Assembly: GCF_964204645.1 (NCBI RefSeq)
Contig: NC_134030.1
Location: 7,564,278-7,628,277, forward strand
DNA from: Tubulanus polymorphus
Taxonomy: Eukaryota > Nemertea > Palaeonemertea > Tubulaniformes > Tubulanidae
Reading direction: 5' to 3'
Length of the DNA stretch: 64,000 nt
Made by a program: the position numbers and the translations under genes. Of the stretch, positions 1 to 14,100 are shown one piece after another (the first letter of the stretch is position 1; every line of letters starts with the position of its first letter). Below the pieces are notes generated by a model. The model was not told the origin of the DNA and searched no databases. It saw only the letters and a program-made list of their open reading frames with translations.

Positions 1-40
1 TTTCGCGCTGCGCAGATTCACGAATGTTCGATGACCACCG
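1..40 (-). CDS. Possible next PHLDB exon, cut by the window edge (weak)
   Basis: On the minus strand an AG at 42-41 is preceded by a modest pyrimidine stretch and followed in phase 0 by RWSSNIRESAQRE without a stop. The phase suits the 1895 donor and the base composition is richer in CpG than the neighbouring intron. I cannot match the peptide to a known PHLDB segment. Confidence 0.2.
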
Positions 41-1894
41 CTGCGTTGTGGCCAGACGGAATAACATGCGAGATATTGCAAAATCAATTCTTCTAGGCGT
101 CTTGGAGGTAATATTAGCAAACATTCGCACTTTCGGCATTCAATTTCACAGCATTCCATTCACAACGTGAGAGTCTTGACCGAAACCATGTGCAGATCCA
201 TACTATCTGTTACAGCATAGAGTAACAATGCTGCATCAGCCCGAAATGCGTATGGCCGCAATTTTGAAAATTTTTCTGGGGAGGATCCAGATTTTTTGTC
301 AGAAACTTGATCCGCATTGAACAAGATAAAACCACAGTTTACATTCATGAAACATCCAACAAAATTCACATTTTCTTTTCAGGTTCAGAACGATTTTTGT
401 GGTTCATATTACTAATCATATCCCTGAAAGTTTTACCACCGTGGGAAAGAAGTTTGTCTTTTTCTTTCGATTCTCAGTTGCACAGTCGGATATGTCGTCT
501 GAATGAACTCCGCGCTAGACAACATTGTGAATCGAAGATCCAATCATCTGGGAATCAAATGTCTTCTCATTCTTGGCACGTTTTCCGTAACAGCAGAGGC
601 AATTACTATACGCAACATACAGCAGCCGACGCGACAACACTAAACTAGACACAATTATTACGAGCGGCATTCTGTATTCATCACTACGGGTATCAAAAAT
701 GATTTTCCATCAACAATGACTTCCGACTCTCAACCGGTATCATTGAGACTTAAGATAAGCCAGGGCCAGCAACATCTCGAAAGCGCTATTGTCTGTCACG
801 AACTGATACATTTTGAGAAGAACGTTTCAATGTTATTCAGTAATCAAGGGCAAAACTTCCACAAGTGTGCACATCAAATCAGTATTATTCAGGCAAACGT
901 GTAACAAATAAAGAAAGTAGACATTTGATCCCTCTACGTAGACAGGTTTAAAAAGCTTTTCAATAATTTATGTTGATAATTTCTAATTTGGATTAACTTC
1001 AATCAAGCTGGGACAGCTCGAATAACTGATGACCGTCTGTTCTTCCCGCGTGCTTTAAAGCATAAAAGCCTGCAACACGATGCGACGACGAGTTTCTCGA
1101 TCTATTTCTGGTCTTCGAGAAGGAAATCGGATTAAAAACAGTATCTGTGTTCATCATTAGTTGGAGCTTTTAAATTCGAGACGATGATGATGATGATGCA
1201 GCCATTGTTAATGTTCTCCAATACATCAAACGTAAGCTGATTATGTAATCAATTATTATCGTTGAAAACGCGCAGCCAAATGTTTCCAGTTTGCAATAGC
1301 TTTTAAAAAATTCATCTGTACAAGGAATGATTTGATTAGTCTGTTACGACATTCAACCCCTTTTAGATAGATTTTTAATATCACAGCCTAAAAGTTTAAT
1401 ATCGAAGATTCCAGATTAGAGATGATGAATAATCCTGTATGGCAGGTTTATATCTATGAGGAATTTTTTGAATAATCCTCAAAAAGTGTTGAGGTAGTTT
1501 TCAATACGTTTTGTACATATGTTTAACCCTGCAATATCGAGTAAATAAAATGAAGGTGCAGACCCAGGCATGTATTCTGGAAAATATAACAGCGATTGAA
1601 AAACTGACAATTCTACAATAAGATTTCCGTAAAAAGGTGCCCTGTGAAATAAAGCGCCTTCCTAATTCCTGTATACAGAGTCAAATGAGTACTGGATCTA
1701 CTGCTGAAATTAAAGTATATATCAGCAAAAAATTGATATATGAACTATGTGATCAATCCAGGTTACTCTTCAATGGGCTGATCTCAATATGAATATATAC
1801 ATGAACTGTAAAACCTGAACAGCAGTTCCGGGCTTAGATAAGACCATGGACTCTAAAACGAGAGTCCATGATAAGACTAACACCTACACCGTAC
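41..1894 (-). other. Intronic stretch, mostly featureless
   Basis: AT-rich intron following the 1895 donor. It holds short open frames on the plus strand (largest 307-648, 113 codons) with no recognisable domain and ordinary intron composition, plus the small palindrome at 1838-1877. Nothing else is supported. Confidence 0.6.
1838..1877. repeat. Perfect 10-bp-stem palindrome bracketed by 7-base direct repeats
   Basis: CATGGACTCT (1845-1854), six-base loop AAAACG, then AGAGTCCATG (1861-1870) form a perfect hairpin. ATAAGAC occurs directly before (1838-1844) and directly after (1871-1877). The structure looks like a very short palindromic insertion with a target duplication and lies 17 bases inside the intron that starts at 1894. 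Confidence 0.8.
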
Positions 1895-2125
1895 CTCACA
1901 GTCGGATGAACGTGAACTGCAACTGATCTCGTTGTTATTTTCTAGTTCACACGTCGTGCATAGATTCGATAATTCCCTGATGCGTCGCTCTGTCGACAGC
2001 AAGCGCATTTTTTCGCGACGGAAATCTTCGAGAAGCTTCTGTCGCTTTTTCTCCAGTCCCTCGATATCGAGTTTGGCCTGCGCCAGCATCTCCTTTTGTT
2101 GCTCATCAATTTGTTGTAAGCGGTC
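1895..2125 (-). CDS. PHLDB: PHLDB exon: end of the coiled coil
   Basis: 231 bases (77 codons), phase 0/0, acceptor agttttttttaag, donor TGTGAG|GTACGG. It encodes DRLQQIDEQQKEMLAQAKLD then EGLEKKRQKLLEDFRREK and STERRIRELSNLCTTCE, closing with a Ser/Cys-rich tail. This matches the vertebrate block ending LERRYHSLT. The next exon should begin in phase 0 to the left; only a weak candidate is seen at the very edge. Confidence 0.92.
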
Positions 2126-5100
2126 CTTAAAAAAAACTTAGAATGATTAGTATTTTAAACATTCACACAGGTACTATTTGCAAGATGACTATGGTTTGAA
2201 GCAGATACAGATGTACCTGGACCCAGTTATTTCCAAAAGAAAATTCATTCCCTTCACAGTTCATTTTGGATAACTCAACCCAATAATCAAATCTTAGAAA
2301 CAGATTCCTTAGTTTAATTATCTTGGACACGTTATGGCAAGTGAATACTCCTAGTTCAACCAGGGGGCCTCCTTTATAGACTGGTATTATCTTTAACCCT
2401 GGGGGTTTAACTCAATTGAAAATTAATTGAGTTAGCCCCCCCCCCCCCGGGTTAGAAGATAATAACAGAAGTCTATAAAACATAATATTTCCGGAGTAAA
2501 ATAAAAGGTTTCAATGTATCTTTCGTTTCATTTACTGTACCTCTCGAATACGATATCTATCGAGGAGATCACTTTGTTCCTTCAGCAGTTCGGCTGCGAC
2601 TCTTTCGCGGTCTTCCTCAAATCTTGTTTCCATCTTCGTGAACAAAAAAAGAGTTTTTAATGTCAATTCAGTTCAAATGAGAATATAGCAACACTAGAAA
2701 ATGGCTTTAAAAACAAATAAAATGTAGATGAGTTAAGTTCAAGTTCACAAACTTTTTTGATTTCATAAAGAATTCAGATTTTTTTTTCTAAACCCAATGG
2801 ATAAAAGGCATGCAAGATGAACCCTCTCCCAGTTGAAATCAATATTGCCTTCCGCAGACATTCTTCGCAAGACTATATTCAATTAGTCGGACGAATTGTA
2901 AACACGAGAAAGGAGAAAATAAATATTAGTTCTTATGTTATTTGATCAGCTTAAAACATCGCGCGATGACTTCGGATTGTGAGGAACAAGCACGCTTGAA
3001 AGGAAGAGGAAGCAAGAGAATGGGGCGGACATAGGTAGGGAGGTCGGGAGAGGTATGGACGCATGGAGATGGAGAATGGACATAGAAGAAGAGAAGGGAG
3101 ACAAAGATGGAGATAAAAGGGAGAATAGAGAGGGAGAATAGAGAGGAAGAAAGAGAGGATGAAAGAGCAGACATAGAACTGAAAATAGATTTCTAGTGGC
3201 ACTCATACTAATACATGATTAGCCAATGTACCTCTAGTTGCTGGAACTCCAGATCATCGAAAATCTTCTTTTGAACTTCTAGTTGTTCTCGCAGCTGCGT
3301 ATACTGATGCGTTAATGCCGGTTCTTCCGATACTTGACAGTTATCTAGTTGAAGATAGACAGTCTGCAGTAATTTGTCCAAGTCGTGCAGTTTCTGTTTC
3401 TCGATTTCGATCTTATCTTGTTCCTGCGAAGACAACAAAACAAAACTACAGCAACTATATGAAACATTCACGGTCAAAACCATCAATCTCCGGGTCATTT
3501 CCAATATCTCGTCAAATCGTCGTATAGATTCTGTCTATTTCCAAGGCAACATCATCTAAGACCATATCATATTTGGGAAATGAATTACCCTATAAATTGT
3601 ATACATACATAACGAGGAAATTCTCATCAACATTCCCGCTTAAGGTGTCTATACCACTAACAATTAGCTGAATGAAAAGCAAATGAAAGCAGCTAGGAGC
3701 ACCAGTATTTTGCCAGCAAAAAACTAATTTCAACAAATTATCTTCAAACGTTTCTACTGCAATGAATAATAATTATCTATGTAATAATAGAAGGTTGGAG
3801 AGAGAGCATGAAGAGCCAGGATGAATCTAGAAGATGGTGCGCATTATGGTCATTTCATTAGCGAGTAACGAATTAACATGTTTACCCCTATCAATCTACA
3901 ATGAATCGAATCAGAAAACTCCTGTGAAGTTCATGCATATTCAGCGATACATCCACCGCCACACGCAAAAAATGACTGGCTATCTCTTTATATCAAAGAA
4001 TTATTACTCGGATACGAAGCGAATTAGTTGAAATATAGGCCTATGTGTGTCTGTGCGTGCTTGGAAATCCTATTACAGAACAGCCGTTATGTGTACATAC
4101 AGCGAACAGTCGGAAAAGGTATTGGAAAACTACATTATTAACATCCCTGTTGTTTTACGACGAGACGAGCTGAGACTCGATCCGTCGAGAGAGTCGACGA
4201 AATGGAATAAATTTTCATTACGCACTCCTCGATTTGCATATCCGCACACGGACTAAGGAACAAATATTTTCTATCTAACGAGAATGACACGCGAGTTTCC
4301 GAAGCCTAGCAAAAACGCAGCGAGAAATTAACCGTAAACATGAAACCGGCTCTTTAAGATTCGGTTCACCCACTGTCACATCAAAACATCGAAACGAACC
4401 TATGGCACAAGCGTTGCGAAAAGTAGTAATTGTATCACGTGGTATCAAAACTACGATGATAGGCATTGGATTATGTTAAATTTCAGTGAGTTTTAGGCAA
4501 AATGGTCAAACTTGTGTTAAAATAGCCCTAACGAATGTCGAATAAGTGTATTTGATTTTAAAACGAAAGCGTAGACAATGTATCGGATCAGTGGAATGGG
4601 ATTTTTAACTGGAACCTTACTTTTCATCGTCTAACTGATATTAATGAGCTAAAATAATGAGCGAAAGATCCAAAAGAAACCAAAACTTGATTTCCCAAGA
4701 TATACGGCTACCGGTAATACTGATAAGAACGGGATGTTTTGCAGAACGAGACGAAAAAGAAACGCGCCGAATGTTTGAATACGAGCAGGAAATCTCTGGA
4801 AAATCCTTCAGCGGAATCATTCCTCCAGGAAACTTCTGTCTACTTAGCTACTTTTGTTATTCATAGACGACCATGCCGTATTGCCCATTGTAATGGATAA
4901 TCACGATTCTGGATATTTGACAAATTGGCCATTTACATCACCAGCAACTGAATGGCATCCTTGAGAAAGCGACATGGGTTGACGGAGGAGCTGACGTAGA
5001 CGGAATGAGATGACCGCCAAAAGCGTGCAGAGACCACACGCCAACAACGACGCAACCAAAACGATCAGAATTAACCATTTTCGTCATGGTAGCTGTCGGC

Positions 5101-8100
5101 GCAGACATGTTAGCCGAGCGAAGAATTAATACTGAAGACAGCAATAATTCACCCCTGACAAAAGGCCAAACATTACTCTGGGGATTCGACAAGGAGATGC
5201 TAGTTATTTGCCATACCAGTATGTTGATTGTCATCATTATCATTGAAACAATTGAGATTAACCCCACCCATTGTACCAGGCAGTCGCCTGCCGGTTCAGC
5301 CTGGTTGGAAGATTGTTTAAATTAACCGGAAGCACAGTTTCCCTATTATGTACTTCGATATAAACAAACAATTCTGTAAATGCAACTGTTGATCAAACAA
5401 CTATATCTGCATGTACTTTGATTTCCAATTTAAAATTCAAACCCCCTGTTTCGTTCGCGGCAGATATGGTTGGTCTGTAAGGGACACCAATCAAATCAAA
5501 CGAAATCTTCCTATCAAATGAATAACAGCATCAATCCCTATTTTAAGATCAGAAAACTCTGCTGAAGTTAAATCCAAGGAACTGGTATCATCCTTCAACT
5601 TGCGATATTTGCTAACAAAAGATTTTTCTCTACTTTCTATAGATGAAGTATCTATATATATGAACATGTATGTACCATTTTGGGAATTGGACAGATTTTC
5701 AATCCAAAAAGACGTGACTAGAATCACAAGGAACTTACAGGGATGGGCAAAGCAGGTCGTGATAGTTCATTTACGCGGTATTCAATCAAATTTAATCAAA
5801 TTTATCCGCATTTAAAAACCGGATATGAGCCAAGATGTTCATTAACAATGCACTCCAGTAAATATCCCTGCAACCAACAGCTGTTGCATTGTTCAATAAG
5901 GCACCGATAATAATGACGACGTAATACGCACAATTTTAATAATTCCGCGATAAAATTGCATTGTATTGTCGCCATCTCTTCGTTGTCGGTAATGTAAAGG
6001 AAAATTTGAATTCGATGCCGCGAACAGCTGGATGAAACATGATAATGCATTCATGCTGATATCGATATCAATATCAGTACGAAGCAGCTTAGTAGTGAAG
6101 AACGAAGATGTCCTTAAAGCCTGGCAGGTGAAACTAGCAGAATCTGCACTCATGATTCGGTTTTCCAACCATCGCATAAGGGGACACAAGTTTCTTGTTC
6201 AGCTACTCATAACATCGCACACAGCTATCGAAATAGTGTTTTGATAAACTGAGTTTCATGTCTCGGAGCAAGGGACACAGTCACACCTTCATGGAACAAA
6301 CCAGAAAAATGTTTCGTGTTTATTTCATGCTAGGAGCGTGCTAGACTTTGTAGACATGCGCCAATGGGTTATTAGTTAAGTTGGTTACCCTGACATCAAT
6401 TTCTCCTGGTTAAATATCCAGTTTTATTTCTGTTGCGAGCTGAGAAATTGCAGGTGTTTTTATAATGAAAATGTGCCGCGTAAGTGGTTTGCTTGGCAGC
6501 GCTGGAAGTGTAAAAAGTGTCGGGTAATCCACGTTTCGACTCTGAGAACAAACACATGTGTGCTGTGAAAGTAAATACTACTTTTTTAAGGTATGGAGAG
6601 GTTTTACACCAATTTGCACTCAAGTTTCGTCTGATACTTAGTTCCGATCGATCCGTTCCAAAATGTAATCCGTTTGATAATTTTTGGCCTAAAATACCCC
6701 CGCAATACTCTCCCCCTGGAAGCCATGGACCACATATCTGCATATCTACATATCTTCATTATGAAAATCTGTTTCGTTTAGAACTTAATCCTAAATCGTC
6801 TTTTTTCATGCATTCAGCACCCCCTAGTAGCCGAATGAAGAATCTTGTGACCTTGAAAGTTTTTTCACAGGGGCGTATATTTCCATAGGCTGCATATCTG
6901 CAACATATCTTTGTAATGAAATATGTTTCATTTACAAGGTGACCTGGAATTGTTACTTTTTCAAGTATTCAGCACCCCCTGGTGGCCACATGGAATATCA
7001 TATGCTTATCATTCCACATCAAATCTGCTTCATTAAAAGTTACATGAAAGCCAGTAGTTTAAAAGGAAATCTCCGGACAAGATTGTGTCCATGGACGGAC
7101 GATGGGCAAGCTGATTCCAGTATTCCCCTACCCCTGTATGCTGTTGCAGGGGTAGGAGGGTGGCGTATGGGTTATAATAACGAGTACATGCAGATTTCCA
7201 GCACAATGCAGCCACATGATGAATGTATGCAATAACGAAATTTCGAATTACAGCAAAATAACATGACCCAATCAACGTCGAATCTGGTTATCTAAAATAA
7301 ATTCCATCTCATACACAGAAGCAACGTGGTCGAAGTGAAGCAATTTATTTGCCGGGTATATGTCGACATCATCGCGCAAGTCGACAGAAATGATTTGCGG
7401 CCATATGTCTAATGCCATTTTTGTAGCCGCTCGCTGTTGTATAAAGCTGACAATACACGGTTAGCGCATGATTTGATTTGCTGCGTTGGTACGCAATCAG
7501 AATAGTGTCTGGCGCAATACCATACGCCATATACCACCAGCGTACAGTCGGTACCGAGTCCGCTGACAGAACGACGCGAAGAATATACTCCCAGCTGAAT
7601 CAGCGAATACGAGAATTTGAAGTCATTTCAGCTATATGCGCGTATACAGAATACAAAACTATGATCGACAGATCAGAATTCATATAGTCATATACATGGA
7701 TATAGGAAAATAGAATTATAGGAAATATGAATGTTGACGTTAATACAATAATTCTGTAGTATCTCGTTTCCAATATATCAGTCACTGATGAAATTGAATC
7801 CATTCCATGGCTTAGTAGGTTTAGAGTAGTTTTAGTATTTTTTGAAGAAATATGACATATAAAGTAATAAGGGAGTTAATTTTAACATCCCTCATTTATT
7901 ATGCCTATTTCAGTTATCGGGAGACCAAGCCCACTTGAATATATGTACCTGCCAACCTTTAAAAAGTGCTATCAGTAACTAATCCAATTTTTTTCAGTCA
8001 TGTTGCATTGAAGTATCAAAGAAATTGTTCAAATTAATGAATAGCAAACAGTTAGACCCCCAGTGACATCTTTCATATTTCTGTACGCATCAAACAAATC

Positions 8101-11100
8101 AAATCAGTATTTCTCTTTATAAAATAGTAACAAATACTGAAAACCAGGAACAGTTGGCGGCTATGTGTACATCTACCAGGTATTATGTCACAGTAATTTC
8201 CGATTTCTAAGTCAGAAAATCTTATTCATCCAAGAAAAGAAATGAAGATGCTTTAAAAGCATGACATACAGCGAAAATATTGCATGTCAATTTCAATGGT
8301 GGAAGAACATGATATTTCAAACTTCTTTATATGCGTTGTCATGTGTCATTATAACTACCCGGGCTTCTAAGTGTGCATGGTGATCGAGGAAAATGTCAAG
8401 CATACAGTACAAAACCCATTTTTAAGTAAACATGCAACAAAATGGTGTTTCAATAATGCTTAGAATATAACCATTGATAAAACACTATATCAAAAATACA
8501 TAAGAGTCCTCTTTATGTATTTTTGACTATATCCATGTAATGACAATAGTCTACTAGCTTGAGGAAACATTTCCGGACTTTACTTTAAGACAGAAGAGAG
8601 GTTAAGAAATGAATAGCTCTGCATCTATTTCCTAATTAATGAATCAAATATACTTGACCATGACTTGATCAAGGCATTAACACCATTGTAGGCCATAGAG
8701 TGGTCAATGATAAATTTTATTTCATTATGATTATAATAATATTGCCTGCTAATCACGACATACATAGCAGTACTTAAATAATCTTTATAAAAGAAAATCA
8801 TTGTATATGTTTGACGACAAAGTAATATTCTAGTGAATCAAAGACTAGAGGCATTCATTACATTTGATCACACGGCTAAAGTGCGTACGCGCCAGTGACC
8901 ATGTTTACTTCTCAGCTAGTCATATCTGTGGACTCTGGATTCGAGATTTATTCAGAATTACGTGTCAAAATTTTTTCGCTTTAAATTTCATGACTCCTTT
9001 CTAAAGAAAATTAGTCATATCGCGTCCAACACTACTCCGCACCCTCTACGCACTACAAGTATGTGTACATGTAGATTATTAAGGGATTGTTGCGTGCATA
9101 TTCATACTGAGAGGTGACCCTTCACAAATCTATTCTTCTGTCTAACCTACGTTTTTATTTACTATAAAATAAACTGAAGAAGAGTCATGTTGATTTATTC
9201 GTAGGCGTCACAAAAGCATTTGAAAAACCTGTCGTATAGTAATAGGATTAAGGCTCAATGCTGGGTAAAAAAAACAAATACAGGAATAGGGAATTCAAAT
9301 AAGTAGGCCGACAGTGTGCTACTTTTGGTAGTTTGACTTGAATCTTTAAAAAAAAAACTGCTGCCAATAACTGAACTATTATGTCATGACAAGAATTTTA
9401 AAAAAATCAAACAAGATTTCTCAACGGGAAAACAATAGAACCGAGGGTCTACTTCACAGACTGACTTAACATTTCATTTAAGTGTCACTCCTACTATAAC
9501 TTATGAAACTTTAATTTGTTTTATGAAACAACATTCAGGACTTCAGATAAATAGATAGATAGATTCAAACGCAGATAAATGTGTCAAAAAGTTCATCAAA
9601 TATTTCCCCTGGAATATTTCATTCTGGAACAACTGTTGTGATAACATTTGGTTGGGTAAACTTCGTCACTTTCGATTTTCTGTTCAAGGCAAAGTCCAAT
9701 CGGACATGGAGCCCACAAACTGGCAGATTTGCAAAAAGATAATACCAGGATATTGATGAATCATACGAAAAGCCACATAAAAATTTCATGGCGTACAAGA
9801 ATGCAGCTAATTCACATTGTCAGAATAACCCATACTTAGTATGGCAATTTTTTCCAGGCTAATAGCAACTCACCAATATATAGAAGTTATTGATAAGACT
9901 GACGAGTTCTTCAATGTCTTTATCCTCCATGTTTTTCCCGTTTACAGCTTATACATAAGTTATTTTCGCCGATAACAATGCAGCAACGAAGCGGTAACCG
10001 GAATAGTTGCTAGTTTCTGGTTATTCTAATAATTGATGGTTATGCTCTTTGTGTAATTTTTTTTCAATTTTCTCCCAAGTCTCAGCACTAAAAATAGATC
10101 TGCATTGCTTAAAACTGTAACCTTTAAGATGCTAATTTAATTACAGTTGCCGGCTCATTCCGCCATTAAATCTAATTAATTTCCTTACGTCTTGATCAAA
10201 AAAGCTTGTTGTTGTTACGCGTTGCGCCGAGCTGTACCCGGCGTTCGATTCATCAAAGGAATATTGTATAACGTGCGTCTGCAACCTTCAAATTCCGAGT
10301 TGGATTTCAGGAAAAAAATGTCGCTACTCGCAGTCTTAACCGAATGAACAGTTGTTATTCACGAAAATCGCGTTAATCATGAGCGCACCTATAAGATCCT
10401 GCGCACTTCCTGTTTCATCTTGTTGGATATATGTATATATGTAAAAGGTCCTAACGCTGAAAACCGTTCACACCGAACGCCACAAAATGATTAATCATAT
10501 CAAAAACGTCCTTATTTACGGCATACAAATATATACACATAACCAACGCATATCCATACATTCCCTCTACAGTCCGTATGATAACGGCCTTAATCACCGG
10601 CAAAATGAGGTCAGTTTTCCTGGCTTCAGTTGAGGCCTCTAACGGGACGAGCTTTATTCAAAGCTGTTCATAGATAATTGAATATAATTGGCAAATTGGC
10701 CTCTTTAAATGTCTAATTATAACCCGACTTCACAGGAACGAGTCAACGGTCTTATGTGTAACGAAGCGCCTTTGATTTGTTCTTAGAACGTATATCTTTG
10801 TATACGCCGGAACATTGTTGCTTATAAGTCGCGCTTTGTTCGTCCTCATTATAAGAGAGTTGAAATGAATGGAGGAATTTTTATTTTACGATGAAAATAA
10901 CTCTTGTCGCAGACCAGATAGACTGAATTTCTGAGATTGGTATTATCCCGTATTGAAAGTTGACGATGATTCGGATGACTTAGATTCAAAGGACTTACGT
11001 TATTTTTTTTATATTGATATTTGTCGCAGATTTCATTTATGTCGGAATTAAGAGCAACTGTATATGTAAATCATGTTAAACTGAAATTCATAAAAAGATC

Positions 11101-14100
11101 AGTATAATACAGACCAATCAATCTTGAAATCGAATCGATCATTCAATCAATTAATCATGCTCCTGTTTAAACTAATAAGAACGAAGCAAGCAGCTAATAA
11201 AGGATTCAATAAATTTGATTCAAATTATGATGAGTTGCTTATTACGACAATCAGCCATCTTTGAATCTGAAATACTGTATAATCAGCAACTTGACTCCAG
11301 ACAAGTATCGAGGTCTAAAACTGTGCTCGCAGAGAAGACAGAATGGGAACAAGCTTCACAAACCCTGCCGTCAAATCAACTTCTCTCCAGTGAAAATTGG
11401 CTCTGAATTATCCTATGTATCACCTGCATCACTATGTATCTTCCTGCATTTTATCACGGAGAGCCATTTCAAGCTAAATAATCATCAAGGCATTTTAGTG
11501 GGCAGGTGGTACTGCATATGAAATAATAATATAACACTCTCTAAGTCGCAAACGAACTGACTAATGTGAAATATAGATAAAGCTATCCGGAGAAAAATTC
11601 ATTCTCTATTCAATTATCCCGATAAATTACGTTGATATACGTGACTGTATTCCGGGGACACGCCTTGATTCCTATTCATCCGGAAACAATAGGCACCTGT
11701 CTTCTTGTACATCATTTACAATCGCAATTCCACCACCTGAATTTCGATGATCAAAAGTGAAATTCTATTCATCGAAATTTCTTTCATCTCTGATAAAGTT
11801 TTCGCCCTATTTTTAAAATGGAAAAAGACCCATACCACATCTATCGCGCCCATGAAGATCCTCATCGAATGCGCAACGCTCGTGACTTAATTTGCCAGCT
11901 GACCTATCATATATAAACATGATTTCAGGATTTATGGTGTCCTTTACGTGATAGTAAAGTGTCTGAAAAACATTGTCAAATTGTTCGAAAATGGATAAGT
12001 AAGGGGCGGATCGGGTTGAGAATTTTAAGGGGAGGGTGCAGCCCTGACAGGACACTGTTACTTGTGGAGCAATAAACTGGCCAGTAGGCAAGCACCAGGG
12101 TTCTGAAACAACACCGATTTTGTTGGAATTTTCTGCTGTTCGGATCAAAAATGGCCGATTAGAAAATTTCACCCTTGCACCCCTGGAGAATGAAGACACT
12201 ATTCATTCCATTTGATCAATTCAGAGAAATGGTTCTTAATCATATCAGAATCATGCTTATTGATAATTGCAGGTTTCTGATTATTTATTCATTGGATCAA
12301 GCTAATAGCCACATGCCGAGGTGGGATATAAATGTGCATCAACCGATGAAGGAGGAAGGCATGGCCCTCAGCGGGAACAGTATCAAACAAACGTGCATAT
12401 TCAATATTTCCGTTTGGAAGCGCAGAATTTGGAGGAAATTTCTTCAAAACAATTTTTTCTCAGAAGCCATATCTTGATATCATAGTGAAAAGCGAAGAAA
12501 CCTTTGAATTATTTTCATATATCTTACCTTCAGCCTCCTCTGTTGCAGGCAGATAAAAACAAAAAATAGGTTTTTAAAAATGTGTTTGTCTATAATAAGC
12601 ATTCGTTTGTATCAGTAAAAACGCTTAGTTTCATCCTGTACATCATAATCAAAAGAAAGAGGTCACTATGGCAGCCATCACGGATACCATCGATATTTGG
12701 AAACCGATGGAAGACCCATCATCACCACCACAGCGCTTACGAGATCGATATTGAAAATGAGTTTTTCAATAACCATTATTAAGGTAAGCGCTCACCTTTT
12801 CCCGTTCGATGGTTGCTATGTCGATTTGTTCCCACTGTTTATGTTTTAATCCGTTTATCGTCTCCTGGTCGTGTTGAAGCTCCGACATTTCCAGTCGGTG
12901 TTCACCTTCCAATAAAGCACGTTCGACCTCGAGCTGCAATAATTAGATAGTCGATTAAGACTGAGACACTTAAGAAGATGATAATGAATATTGCAATCCA
13001 CGCAATTGAATGAGCGCTCAGCAGACAGTAGCACAGGGCTGCCAACCTCTGAAAAGTACTAGCAGTAACAAATTTAATTTTTTTTTCAGTAACATTTAGG
13101 AAAGCAAATGTTCAAATTAATCAGTAATCAACAGTAAGACCCTCAGTAACATCTTTTATATTTCTGTATGCATCAAATCAAATGTACAAATAAAATCAGT
13201 ATTTCTTGTTATAAAGAAGTTACAAATACCGAAAATCCAAATTGAATCAAACGTATTCCAAGCTCCTTTAGAATTGAATCATTACGATAGACCCTCCATG
13301 AAAGTCAAGACCCTCCCTAATTCACTATGACATCATCAAATGACCTACTGGTGATTGGATCTTTTCCCAGCTATGTTTTTATGTCTCAATAAAAGTAGGC
13401 AATTTGGATGACTTCACAGGGGGGATTATTAAGAGGCGACCATTTCTAACGGATCATTCGCTGTAATCGAGATTCAACTCAGAAGTAGCTGTTATGATGT
13501 ATGACTGAAACTGGTTACAGAGGGACTACCATTACTATAGCTGCGATCGAGCAAAGCCAAATTTGTTCACATGGGTGCTAAATAGGCCTGTGCCTGACCA
13601 AAAAGGCCAGACAAGGCCCAAGGCAAATTCTAGCACGGGTCCAATGGGTCTGCAAATGGTTCCAGAAGTGACTCACTTCATTTTGTTTAAGGATGGTTTA
13701 GTATCAAGTGAGTGGTTTACGAGTGATCGCGCTTTCTAATTGGCATGAGCTAAATTTGACTCGGGCCTGATCTGTGCTAAAATTTGGCCCAGGCCAAATC
13801 GTCTCTGTGCTTATCATACTACTCATATAAATACTATTGGAATCTTGGTTCATATGGACACATACTTCGCGTATGGCTTCCTCTTGTTGTGACTCGATCT
13901 CAACGATCAGTTGTTTCAAATGCGAAATCTTATGCATCATTTCCGTACGATTTCTACACAGTTTCATCACAGCCTTCTGTATATCGGACTCCTGAAATAA
14001 TCATACAAAACAATACATCATTTTTTACTTGAGTGGAGTTTGAGCTAAAACCTTGAACTCGGCATGTTTTCAACCTCGTAATAATACACAATATCTGACT

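Larger units (their letters stand above)
3424..12527 (-). other. 9.1 kb intron with family B and C repeats
   Basis: AT-rich intron. Identified contents are a family C copy (about 6683-7105) and a family B copy (7948-8162). A 128-codon minus-strand frame (11813-12199) has no known domain and lies beside a CAGCCCT / GGGGCGGAT-rich stretch typical of dispersed repeats. No exon is supported. The vertebrate protein has no extra segment here, so none is expected. Confidence 0.65.

Noticed and set aside
307-648. 113-codon plus-strand frame
   Set aside because: No recognisable domain, intron-like composition, and no splice or start support.
2938-3206. Three overlapping minus-strand Ser/Leu/Pro-rich frames
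   Set aside because: Produced by the polypurine tract; low complexity and mutually overlapping.
11813-12199. 128-codon minus-strand frame
   Set aside because: No domain, AT-rich codons, and its middle resembles dispersed-repeat sequence; not called a gene.
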